Shown here in pieces: positions 22,407 to 28,964 of a stretch of DNA of 28,964 nt. The stretch is from a virus. The translations under genes and the position numbers were made by a program. Position 1 is the first letter of the stretch. Each line of letters begins with the position of its first letter. The stretch lies in IMG/VR virus record IMGVR_UViG_3300009149_000197, positions 1 through 28,964 of that record; one strand, 5' to 3'. Below the pieces are notes generated by a model. It worked only from the letters and a program-made list of their open reading frames with translations, did not search any database and was not told the origin of the DNA.

Positions 22407-24430
22407 TTGATTCTTATGTAGAGCAGGTACAGTGTCAGTTCGCCAGCTTCCAGGTCATCGCCCGTCGCGCCCCACGCCACATCAATAGTATCAGCTGCGC
22501 CGCTCGGAGCAATGATATAGCCCGCCCCTGCCGCCATATACGCGCCAATAGTATCTACCCCATATCCCTGCCAACCCGCAGGCCCGTTCGCAACATCCGT
22601 GTCTGCCTTTTGTAGTTCAGCATCGTCCAAGTCCAAAATGCCGTCGGGGTCAGCAGTATCCCCCACATCAAAAGTAGCATCATCGCCTGCCGTTGCATCC
22701 CAGTCCGTGGTAACGTTAGCGTAGCAATTGAGAATGATCCAGATTTCGCCGTCAGGAACTGTAGCCAGCGTATGAGTTCCGCCAGCCCCAATTGTCCAGG
22801 TGATATCTTTTGTTATCAACGAAGGGGCCATAAAGTTCTTGACCTCAGCCGCCAGCGTGGTCAAACCGCTTATGCTAACATCCCCCGTCATGGCAATAGT
22901 GCCATCCGTGTTGTTGTCAATGGTCTCTCCATGGTCGAGCACAATGTCTGCCCCCGTGAAGGAAGCATCCTCCATGTTGATTCCATTGACCATATCGCTT
23001 GCGCCAGAGGTCATCTCGACGCCAACATCCATTTTTGCGCCGCTGTTGCTGGCATGGCTGTTCAGGAAGAGCCCCGCGTCCATGTTGGACGAGCTCTCGA
23101 TATTGATGCCATAATCGACCACAGTGTCGTTGTGCGTCTTGAAGAACAGGCCATTGGTCTGTACGTCAAAATCCTCAGTAGCCGTTGGCCCCCATTCGCC
23201 ATAGAGCAGGTTGAGCGTAGCCGAACTCCCGCCCATGTTCGACAGCATCCCGCCAGAAGTGCCACCGTGAATGGCCGCTCCCACAGCGGAGATATTGTCG
23301 TCGACAGTATAGGTCTGCGTCTCGTTCACGTTGACTAGAACGTCAATCGCGTGCAACTGATTCACTGCCACCGCTTCGCCCGCGCCTCGCATGTCCATCC
23401 GCCCACGCAGTGCATAAGCGTTCTGTACGTCTTCAATGGGATTAGAGGAGGCATAGATGCCGTTGCTACCCCCACCGGTCATATCAGCGCCCGCCGTCCA
23501 CTCTGCGGTGATCAAGTCTCCATACTCATTGGCCGTAGTCGTGCGGCTGATGTCAACTGTAGAGTTCATATCAACCGGGCCATCTGCGCGTAGCGTGCCG
23601 TCAAACTCACCATCTCCAGCTACAAGCAAATCATTATCGCCATCGGCTACATCGCCATCTACACCCGCATTGCCAACATTTAGCATGTCGCCATCAATGG
23701 CAAAGGGCCCTGCGGTTGTCAGGTCAACGTCCACGCCCAAACTACCGACATCGATGTCAATTCCGGCACCAGTTTCATCCGCATCCAAGTAGATAGCAGC
23801 TTGATCAGCTTCGTCGCCTTTGATTGTAACGCTAGCTACTTCAGACTCAATAGTTATGTCACCTGCGGCGGTATTGAAATTGCTCGCAAGATCGGCATCT
23901 AACGCAATAGCCCCTTCAGCATCAACGTCAAGCCCCGCGCTACCGGTGTCTATGTCAATTCCACCACCAGTCTCGTTCGCATCCAAGTGGATAGCATCCC
24001 CAGCCGCCTCGTCACCCTTGATGATGACACTCTTAGTCTCGGCTTCGAGGGTTAGGTCAGCAGCGCTCACGTTGAAATGACTGGCCGTATCTGCATCCAA
24101 GGTTATCGCCCCAGTAGTATCCACATCAAACGCGCCAGTTATCGACGCGTCGTCCACCACTGTGAGATTGCCGTCCGCGATATTAAGCGCGTCCTGGCCA
24201 GCCGTTCCCGTGATTTCCAACGCAGCATCTGAGGCGTCCCATAGCATAACGTCGCCACTCGTGCCGCTATACCAGGTCACATCAACGCCCGTGCCGCTCA
24301 CGCCGAAATGCGTATCACTCGTAACGTGACTCGTTCCCATCTCCTGAACTTTGTCTCGTTCGCAGCCAATCAACCCGATCATTAGGATGACGGCCAGGAG
24401 AACACTCCATATAATTCTTTTGTGTCTCAT
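22403..24430 (-). CDS. Large predicted lipoprotein with tandem beta repeats
   Basis: The 675-aa product starts with a charged N-terminus, a hydrophobic core and the lipobox LIGC (Cys23), i.e. a classical lipoprotein signal peptide; Glu follows the Cys, which in diderms often means outer membrane. Residues about 107-238 contain two 66-residue repeats (first lines GAITLDADTASHFN and GAIALDADLASNFN). A long beta-rich fibre-like region and a C-terminal beta domain (about 555-675, ending LTLYLLYIRIK) follow. It lies 24 nt after the capsid gene. It may be a surface-exposed late lipoprotein (superinfection exclusion or receptor masking), or a virion fibre whose N-terminus only resembles a signal. 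Confidence 0.7.
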   Translation of the reverse strand: MRHKRIIWSVLLAVILMIGLIGCERDKVQEMGTSHVTSDTHFGVSGTGVDVTWYSGTSGDVMLWDASDAALEITGTAGQDALNIADGNLTVVDDASITGAFDVDTTGAITLDADTASHFNVSAADLTLEAETKSVIIKGDEAAGDAIHLDANETGGGIDIDTGSAGLDVDAEGAIALDADLASNFNTAAGDITIESEVASVTIKGDEADQAAIYLDADETGAGIDIDVGSLGVDVDLTTAGPFAIDGDMLNVGNAGVDGDVADGDNDLLVAGDGEFDGTLRADGPVDMNSTVDISRTTTANEYGDLITAEWTAGADMTGGGSNGIYASSNPIEDVQNAYALRGRMDMRGAGEAVAVNQLHAIDVLVNVNETQTYTVDDNISAVGAAIHGGTSGGMLSNMGGSSATLNLLYGEWGPTATEDFDVQTNGLFFKTHNDTVVDYGINIESSSNMDAGLFLNSHASNSGAKMDVGVEMTSGASDMVNGINMEDASFTGADIVLDHGETIDNNTDGTIAMTGDVSISGLTTLAAEVKNFMAPSLITKDITWTIGAGGTHTLATVPDGEIWIILNCYANVTTDWDATAGDDATFDVGDTADPDGILDLDDAELQKADTDVANGPAGWQGYGVDTIGAYMAAGAGYIIAPSGAADTIDVAWGATGDDLEAGELTLYLLYIRIK

Positions 24431-24454
24431 TATTTTTATCTCCTATTCGCTATC

Positions 24455-26938
24455 CTACACATTCGCTTTGTAAAGCGGTCGGAAGTCGGCTACCGGTGCG
24501 CAGTCATAGGTGGAGCTAAATCTATAGATCATCAACCGCACCTTGAACCGCAAAGTATCATTCGTGAACATAGAACCAGCAGTCTCGTCCCCTGCCTCGA
24601 AAATCTCAGGTGTCCGCAGCCCACGCAAATAAACGAGATAGATCGCAGGCCATTGTCTAGGATCAGCTACTGCCGCCCAATGATCCGTTTCTGTCCATTC
24701 AGGGACTGTGATAATCTCAAATCCCTGATAGTACGGGTTCACATCGTTGTCCATCGAAACAGGCACAAACTCACTGTTGCGAATCTGCGTTGCTGTTGAT
24801 CTAAGATCAACAGGCACAAGTAGAAAATGCGGCTGAATCAGCAACTTTGTACCGGCGCCCAGCGCCTGGTCGGTTTGCTTCATCATTGCCGTCACTGCCG
24901 CGTCCCACGTTGTGTAACTTAGTGCCGTAGTCCCAAGGTTAGCGTGTCCACCTGAGCTTGAAGCTGCCGTCGCGTTGAACAATGCCCCGCTCGGGTTCAT
25001 CACGGGTCCCGTAGCAGTGTTCGTGGTGAACACCGCACTCACCAGCGCCGACTGGGTGTTAAACCACGAGTTAGACAATCGCCTTGGAAGCGATCGAATC
25101 ACATTCAACTTGTCCTTTAGCATCGTCTCCATCGTGATTCCCATATAGTTACCGCGCTTGACAAACGAAGCGGTTTCTTCCTCGTCAGTCCAGTCCATTT
25201 CAGTGTAGGCCGCGCCTTCTGTAACCGTATCCAATGTGTCCGTTCCGTACAGCCGTGCCAGAGTGATGTCGTCAATAGTATCAACTTCCTCAATTGTCAC
25301 GACGTCTTCAAACCACCGGCGACGCTCAGAATAATCGGCCGCCACTAACAGGTTCACTGTATTCTTGATGATGGTTGTAACCGTAGCGGTTGTTACCGCT
25401 TCACGCGCCCTTGACGTTAGGGGATTCCCGCCCCATACGTTATAAAGCCAGTCGGACAATCGGCGTTCCCGATAGTTTGGTCGGCCCGCGTTCTGCCATG
25501 AACGATAGGATTCGGGCATACGATCCTTGACCCAATCCTCGCTTATGCTTTCCAGCTTGCGCATTGTGCTGCTACCGGCAACCAGGTCGAGAAATGCCAT
25601 TTCAGCCTTCTCAATACTCGCCATGCCTACCTTGATATCCCCACCGCCCGCGCCGGTTATACGCCCGCTGGTATCGGCTTCGGCCTGTGCGCCCTTCAGT
25701 TGTTTCACCATTTTGTCTACCTCTGCTTCCGTTACAACGCGTCCGTCAAAAGCTGCCTCAGCTACTGCTTGAAATTTGGCCGACAGATTAGCCCTCGCTA
25801 GCTTTTTGTCCATCATGATCTGCGATTCCAGCTTGGCCACCTTCTTGGTCATACTGTCGTCCTCAACGATTTCAGTCTCTTCGACTTCGGGCTCTTCGTC
25901 AGAAGCCTCTTCAACAGGTTCCGCGTCAACTTCAGGCTCAACTTCCTGTTCGCTCTCTGGCTCGCTTTCGATAACCTCTTCTCTTATCCCCAGCTCGGCG
26001 AGGGCCGCCTTGAGCTCTTCGGGATCAGCTTCCTGCAAAAATGTCAATAGTTTACCCATCTCGTCTACTCCCTGATCTACTGTTATGGCCGCCACGATTC
26101 TATCAAATGCTCCGCCGGCAGCCGGGTTTGATACCACGTCTACTGAGAAAATGTGCTCAAAGGATTCGATGGTCGGCCACATGTCGCCCTCTACACGCAC
26201 TCGACCCACGTTTCCCGGTACGGTGTCAATGCTCAACCCAATACTATCCAGCACGCCCGCATCATGGGCGGCTTTCAATTTCTTGCCTAAAGCTTCATCT
26301 ACAACCTTCAGGCGCCCCCGCAACTTATGAGCACTCTCGTCCCACCGTACATTGACAATCGTGCCCACCCACTCGTTTGCTACGGAACGCATTCCCTGAC
26401 GCTGTTGAAACTCTTCATCGGATAAATGGTTGTCAAAAACCTTGACGCCTTCCCATAATCCGACGCTGTCACGCAATCCGTCAACACTGTACAACCGTTC
26501 ATTCTTGGAGCGAATGTACTGCCGCCCCTCGACGGTAAGCAGATCGCCGCCTTCTCTTGCGCCAATGAGCGTTACATCCCACTCGCGGCCTGTAAACTCG
26601 CCGTCCCCTTGTGCTGGTGTAACGTCAGCCTCAACGATATGTGACTCGCGCCCCACCCCTGGCCGTTCTGCGCGCCGCATTGTACCGCCACATTCTGGGC
26701 ATTTAATATCAGCACAATGTTCCTCGCTTGCCATAACATACCCGCAGTCCAGACATTCACATTGATAAGCCTCCGTTTGCTCTTTGGCAGAGCGCCACTG
26801 TGAATAACAAATAGCCGTTGCTTGATTCCGATCCTCTTCACTATCTGAGTCTAGCCCTTGATCCTCAATCACTATCGGAATGCAACGGGATATAAACTCT
26901 TGTTCTTTTTCCCCTGACGTAGGTGCCGGTAGTGGCAT
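24455..26938 (-). CDS. Fused prohead protease, linker and major capsid protein with zinc ribbon
   Basis: The 827-aa product starts behind GGGAGG (6 nt spacing). The N-terminus resembles that of other prohead proteases (ICYSQWR at about 43-49), then a zinc ribbon follows with C62-x2-C65 and C80-x2-C83. Residues about 115-285 are the HK97-type protease: VKVFDNHLS with His171 and SIGLSID with Ser236, then EHIFSVDVVSNPA. An acidic, helical linker (about 300-400) resembles the scaffold or delta domain, and about 400-827 is the HK97-fold capsid (IIKNTVNLLVAADYSERR, then GNYMGITMETMLKDKL, ending CAPVADFRPLYKANV). The protease would cut the linker after assembly. A fusion makes protease and capsid one-to-one, unlike most phages, unless an internal start is used. 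Confidence 0.88.
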   Translation of the reverse strand: MPLPAPTSGEKEQEFISRCIPIVIEDQGLDSDSEEDRNQATAICYSQWRSAKEQTEAYQCECLDCGYVMASEEHCADIKCPECGGTMRRAERPGVGRESHIVEADVTPAQGDGEFTGREWDVTLIGAREGGDLLTVEGRQYIRSKNERLYSVDGLRDSVGLWEGVKVFDNHLSDEEFQQRQGMRSVANEWVGTIVNVRWDESAHKLRGRLKVVDEALGKKLKAAHDAGVLDSIGLSIDTVPGNVGRVRVEGDMWPTIESFEHIFSVDVVSNPAAGGAFDRIVAAITVDQGVDEMGKLLTFLQEADPEELKAALAELGIREEVIESEPESEQEVEPEVDAEPVEEASDEEPEVEETEIVEDDSMTKKVAKLESQIMMDKKLARANLSAKFQAVAEAAFDGRVVTEAEVDKMVKQLKGAQAEADTSGRITGAGGGDIKVGMASIEKAEMAFLDLVAGSSTMRKLESISEDWVKDRMPESYRSWQNAGRPNYRERRLSDWLYNVWGGNPLTSRAREAVTTATVTTIIKNTVNLLVAADYSERRRWFEDVVTIEEVDTIDDITLARLYGTDTLDTVTEGAAYTEMDWTDEEETASFVKRGNYMGITMETMLKDKLNVIRSLPRRLSNSWFNTQSALVSAVFTTNTATGPVMNPSGALFNATAASSSGGHANLGTTALSYTTWDAAVTAMMKQTDQALGAGTKLLIQPHFLLVPVDLRSTATQIRNSEFVPVSMDNDVNPYYQGFEIITVPEWTETDHWAAVADPRQWPAIYLVYLRGLRTPEIFEAGDETAGSMFTNDTLRFKVRLMIYRFSSTYDCAPVADFRPLYKANV
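26057..26072 (-). promoter_or_regulatory. Possible internal ribosome site and start inside the capsid fusion gene
   Basis: A GGGAG (26068-26072) stands 8 nt before an in-frame ATG (26057-26059), codon 294, exactly between the protease domain and the acidic linker. Initiation here would give a 534-aa linker-capsid protein without the protease, which would solve the stoichiometry of the fusion. The positioning is suggestive; use is unproven. Confidence 0.45.
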
Positions 26939-26961
26939 CGCTTACCTCCCATAACACAAAA

Positions 26962-26993
26962 GGCCAGCTCGCTCCCGAGGGAACAAGCCGGCC
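26962..26993 (-). terminator. Terminator-like hairpin in the capsid leader
   Basis: On the minus strand, GGCCGGCTTGTTCC pairs with the complementary arm ending GAGCTGGCC to form a stem of about 14 bp (three G-U pairs) with a 4-nt loop, followed by TTTTGTG. It sits between the capsid promoter and the capsid ribosome site, so it would be an attenuator or an mRNA 5' stabiliser rather than an operon end. The weak T run lowers the terminator case. Confidence 0.5.
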
Positions 26994-27020
26994 CGTGTAT
27001 CTCCGTTTCACGTGTCGTTT

Positions 27021-27037
27021 GCCGCTGATGTGGCGGC
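27021..27037 (-). other. Short hairpin upstream in the capsid leader
   Basis: GCCGC (27033-27037) and GCGGC (27021-27025) can pair across a 7-nt loop on the minus strand, near the expected 5' end of the capsid transcript. With the larger hairpin downstream it makes a structured leader. A 5-bp stem alone can arise by chance. Confidence 0.35.
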
Positions 27038-27055
27038 TATTCAATTCATATAATT

Positions 27056-27084
27056 AGTATACCATAATTTTATTTCGTTGTCAA
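27056..27084 (-). promoter_or_regulatory. Sigma70-type promoter for the capsid operon
   Basis: On the minus strand, TTGACA (27079-27084) and TATACT (27056-27061) are separated by exactly 17 nt, with TGG just before the -10 element (extended -10). The -35 box matches consensus fully and the -10 box in five of six positions. It lies at the 3' end of the small unknown gene and points at the capsid gene, with a start expected near 27049 and a leader of about 110 nt. Confidence 0.85.
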
Positions 27085-27273
27085 ATCCCGCCTAAGCAAC
27101 TTTTCCTTTCCGCCTAGCTTCTCGCTCTTCCCGCTGCTCAAAAGCGTTATTTCTCGCACTTCCCGCCCATCCTTCTCGACCAGGATCATGTGCAATCCCC
27201 GTGATAGTCCACGCAACCGCAAGAGCAGTTTTTCCTCAGCTAGAGTTGGTTTCATGATTGACGGCCCATCCAT
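27070..27273 (-). CDS. Small hypothetical protein (67 aa)
   Basis: The ATG immediately follows the TAA of the gp10-like gene, with GGGAG just upstream. The product is basic and Leu-rich (KLLLRLRGLSRGLHMILVEK), with a Lys/Arg-rich C-terminus (KEKLLRRDLTTK). Its last codons contain the -35 box of the capsid promoter. No family is recognised; a nucleic-acid or capsid-interior binding role is possible from its charge. Confidence 0.55.
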   Translation of the reverse strand: MDGPSIMKPTLAEEKLLLRLRGLSRGLHMILVEKDGREVREITLLSSGKSEKLGGKEKLLRRDLTTK

Positions 27274-27690
27274 TTATCTCCCTAGATAACGTATCACATT
27301 TACCTGTGCCTTCCTAAAGAACCCGTCAATCGCAGCCTTTTTCTCTTCTGCAATTCGCATCAATGTTCGCCAACGCCCTACATGCATCCATGCCTGTTGC
27401 TCCCCGCGAACAAGCTGAGCATACCAAACACCCCCGCGTACATATCCTCGTATCCCCCCCGCCAATGTATGTACCTTTACGGACATTGTGCGAGCCATGG
27501 TAAACGTTCGCGTATAAGTTTGGCCTGGCCTATGCGGAGGATTGTATTGCGTGTAGCTTGACGCTTCCCGCTGTATTGTTAAAACAGACTTCTCCATTGC
27601 ATCATGAGTTTCTCGTTTGGCCACCTTACTGCCACCATGAAATTGCTTTATTAACTCATCAAGCCCCTTATCTTCAATCGTGAGCGCCAT
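27274..27690 (-). CDS. HK97 gp10-like/Mu gpG-like minor virion protein
   Basis: The 138-aa product starts 17 nt before the end of the gpF-like gene behind GAGGAG. It has the gp10/gpG-type layout: an N-terminal helix (GLDELIKQFHGGSKVAKRET), a PPHRPGQTYTRTF segment, beta strands (VKVHTLAGGIRGYVRGGVWY), and a C-terminal helix with repeated Lys (EEKKAAIDGFFRKA). Members of these families act in head-tail joining or virion morphogenesis. Here it precedes the capsid instead of the tail tube, so its exact step is uncertain. Confidence 0.65.
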   Translation of the reverse strand: MALTIEDKGLDELIKQFHGGSKVAKRETHDAMEKSVLTIQREASSYTQYNPPHRPGQTYTRTFTMARTMSVKVHTLAGGIRGYVRGGVWYAQLVRGEQQAWMHVGRWRTLMRIAEEKKAAIDGFFRKAQVNVIRYLGR

Positions 27691-28423
27691 CGGGCAGCTC
27701 CTCTTCCGCTATCACCGGTACTAGCCAGCACCGGCAATTAGGGTGTGCGGGAGGATTGTTTATTCCCCCTGGGAAGCTCTTCCCTAGATTACGTTGCAAT
27801 CCATGTAGCGGCTCACAAATAGGGCAAACCATTTCGTCAGCGGCCGTACACCATTCCTTTTTTTCTACTACTCGGCTGGCTTGCCATGCTTTATCATTAG
27901 CTTCTGCAAAAGCCCTCGTAGTTTCTGTTACGGCAATCATCTTGGCTCGCCATGGGGCATCAAAGATTTTTGTCATCCTGGTAGTTAACGCTGGCAAATC
28001 TTCTTGAGCCTCTATCCAATTCCGCACATTTACTCGTACGCTTTGCTTTAGTGTGTCATTGATTTTGGTAACCAATTCACCCGTGAATTCGCTTGCCCAT
28101 TCAGCGGCTTCGGTATTAATCATATCCCAGTTAACGCCAACTGCAATCGGTAACTGCCCCAAGGAATCAGTAGCTGCATCTTGCATCATTCCCTCGAAAG
28201 CTGGCAAAAGCAACTGCCTTGTCTCTTGATCTAACTCTTTCCAAAACATTGCGCTAGTTGCGGCGTCATCTATAGCCTCTGTCTGTCGCTGAACTTCCCT
28301 ACGCTTCTGTAACCACGTTATTAACTTTTGCCCATAACGACGCCAAATCTGTAATAGTGACTGTTCAATCTGCCACTCATACTGATCCCTAATACTCTGC
28401 TGTGGGTCCGCCCGGGTAGTCAC
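27674..28423 (-). CDS. Minor head protein, Mu gpF/SPP1 gp7 family
   Basis: The 249-aa product starts at a GTG that overlaps the portal gene by 35 nt. Residues about 135-240 carry the family core: WRAKMIAVTETTRAFAEAND, then EWCTAADEMVCPICEPLHG (CxxC), and the terminal PAHPNCRCWLVPV block with paired Cys. The N-terminal part is helical. In related phages the protein is packaged in a few copies inside or under the head, and affects DNA delivery. Order portal, gpF-like, then protease/capsid is standard for this type of head module. Confidence 0.9.
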   Translation of the reverse strand: MTTRADPQQSIRDQYEWQIEQSLLQIWRRYGQKLITWLQKRREVQRQTEAIDDAATSAMFWKELDQETRQLLLPAFEGMMQDAATDSLGQLPIAVGVNWDMINTEAAEWASEFTGELVTKINDTLKQSVRVNVRNWIEAQEDLPALTTRMTKIFDAPWRAKMIAVTETTRAFAEANDKAWQASRVVEKKEWCTAADEMVCPICEPLHGLQRNLGKSFPGGINNPPAHPNCRCWLVPVIAEEELPDGAHD

Positions 28424-28964
28424 CCCAAACTGCTCTGATGATCTGTCGAAAGGGGGCCTCTTCAGCGGCCTTCACCCCCTTTCCTACTTCATTGCTCATT
28501 ACCTCTTCAGGCGTCATCTCTACGCCAATCTCTGCGAATAGTTTAGCAACCACCTCAATAGCTTTCTCTCGCGGAACTAGATTCTCCATAAGTCCTATCT
28601 GTAACCCTGACATAGCCTCACTCAATGCAGTAGCCAGTTCTGCCACGTCTCGCGTTACCATCTCCGGCATCGGGATGGTAAATGCCTCGTCCTCTTGTGA
28701 ATATACCCCGCTGATTACGGCTTGATCTACGGCAAATCGTGTCGGCTCTATAAGCATACGTTGTACGACGCCCTGCTCGTGTTTTAGGCTCTTCCATGTC
28801 GGATCCCCCTGCGCTTGTGCCGTCGCCCGATTCGTTTCGCTACCCCTAGAATACCAAGCCTCAGGAAATCCCAACCCGCCCCATACGTGATTGAACGCCG
28901 CTCGGTAGGTGTCTATCGTGCCCGACTGTTTCAGGTCTGGCGCGTTAAACTCCCAGTTCTCAGA
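28389..28964 (-). CDS. Portal protein, C-terminal part (5' end off the right edge)
   Basis: An open frame runs from the right edge to a stop at 28389-28391, giving 191 codons. The first visible residues (TYRAAFNHVWGGLGFPEAWY, continuing RGSETNRATA) are typical of the clip-to-crown part of phage portals (SPP1 gp6/HK97 gp3-like), and the end includes PMPEMVTRDVAELATALS and a helical C-terminus. A TTG at 28874 could be read as a start but the frame continues upstream through conserved sequence, so it is not one. The portal is the dodecameric ring for DNA packaging and exit. Confidence 0.85.
   Translation of the reverse strand, partial: SENWEFNAPDLKQSGTIDTYRAAFNHVWGGLGFPEAWYSRGSETNRATAQAQGDPTWKSLKHEQGVVQRMLIEPTRFAVDQAVISGVYSQEDEAFTIPMPEMVTRDVAELATALSEAMSGLQIGLMENLVPREKAIEVVAKLFAEIGVEMTPEEVMSNEVGKGVKAAEEAPFRQIIRAVWGDYPGGPTAEY

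Noticed and set aside
22772-23338. 188-codon plus-strand frame
   Set aside because: It is antisense to the lipoprotein gene, whose signal peptide and repeats are clear; the plus frame shows no recognisable domain.
28389-28874. Complete 161-aa gene starting at TTG 28874
   Set aside because: The frame stays open to the right edge with portal-like sequence before the TTG, so it is the C-terminal part of a longer gene.
1-28964. tRNA genes, CRISPR arrays, insertion sequences or attachment sites
   Set aside because: Reading both strands I saw no cloverleaf-like segment, regularly spaced direct repeats, transposase motifs or integrase; a tRNA scan could still find a divergent tRNA.

Overview
The window is part of the late (virion structure and assembly) region of a long-tailed siphovirus-like bacteriophage or prophage, probably from a metagenome. 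All supported genes lie on the minus strand, so the biological order runs from the right edge to the left. The order is portal, Mu gpF-like minor head protein, gp10-like protein, capsid, neck, tail terminator, tail tube, frameshifted tail chaperone, tape measure, distal tail protein, hub and fibres, then a membrane and lysis-like end. The host cannot be named. A near-consensus sigma70 promoter and Shine-Dalgarno sites show that it is bacterial. A Pro/Thr-rich spacer in one exported protein and a lipobox in another give only weak hints about its envelope.

Head (28964-19384): the C-terminal part of the portal protein, a Mu gpF/SPP1 gp7-type protein, an HK97 gp10-like protein and a small unknown gene. 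A near-perfect promoter (TTGACA-17-TATACT) and a leader with a terminator-like hairpin follow. Next is an 827-codon gene that fuses a zinc ribbon, an HK97-type prohead protease, an acidic scaffold-like linker and the major capsid protein. Between capsid and neck lies an unusual translationally coupled set: a 675-aa lipoprotein with tandem beta repeats, a 185-aa protein resembling CHAT/caspase-fold proteases (His50/Cys90), two paralogous 122-aa proteins (about 79% identical), a protein with a peripheral-subunit-binding-like domain, and a 164-aa beta protein. A connector/adaptor protein follows.

Tail and modification island (19387-14009): the tail terminator and tail tube genes are separated by six genes: two GT-A-type glycosyltransferases, a SAM methyltransferase, a sulfotransferase, a small zinc ribbon and a GT-B glycosyltransferase. 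They overlap or abut and are embedded in the late operon, which suggests they build a sulfated and/or methylated glycan on the virion or host surface during late infection. The tail assembly chaperone has a textbook -1 frameshift signal: A AAA AAG, a 7-nt spacer and an 11-bp perfect stem. This yields a predicted 171-aa extended product.

Tail tip and left end (14012-1): a 1095-aa tape measure, a Dit-like protein, an 839-aa hub-fibre fusion, a fibre with six HxH motifs (metal-binding pattern) and a G10 homopolymer, further fibre or receptor-type proteins including a CBM-like protein with a C-terminal coiled coil and a leucine-rich-repeat protein, small unknowns, an N-terminally anchored Cys/Pro/Thr-rich protein, a one-TM holin candidate, and a metallophosphoesterase running off the left edge. 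No tRNA, rRNA, CRISPR array, integrase, terminase, replication gene or recognisable endolysin was seen. Gene spacing is tight; the only notable gaps are the capsid leader (about 131 bp) and a 63-bp spacer with a GC-rich hairpin.
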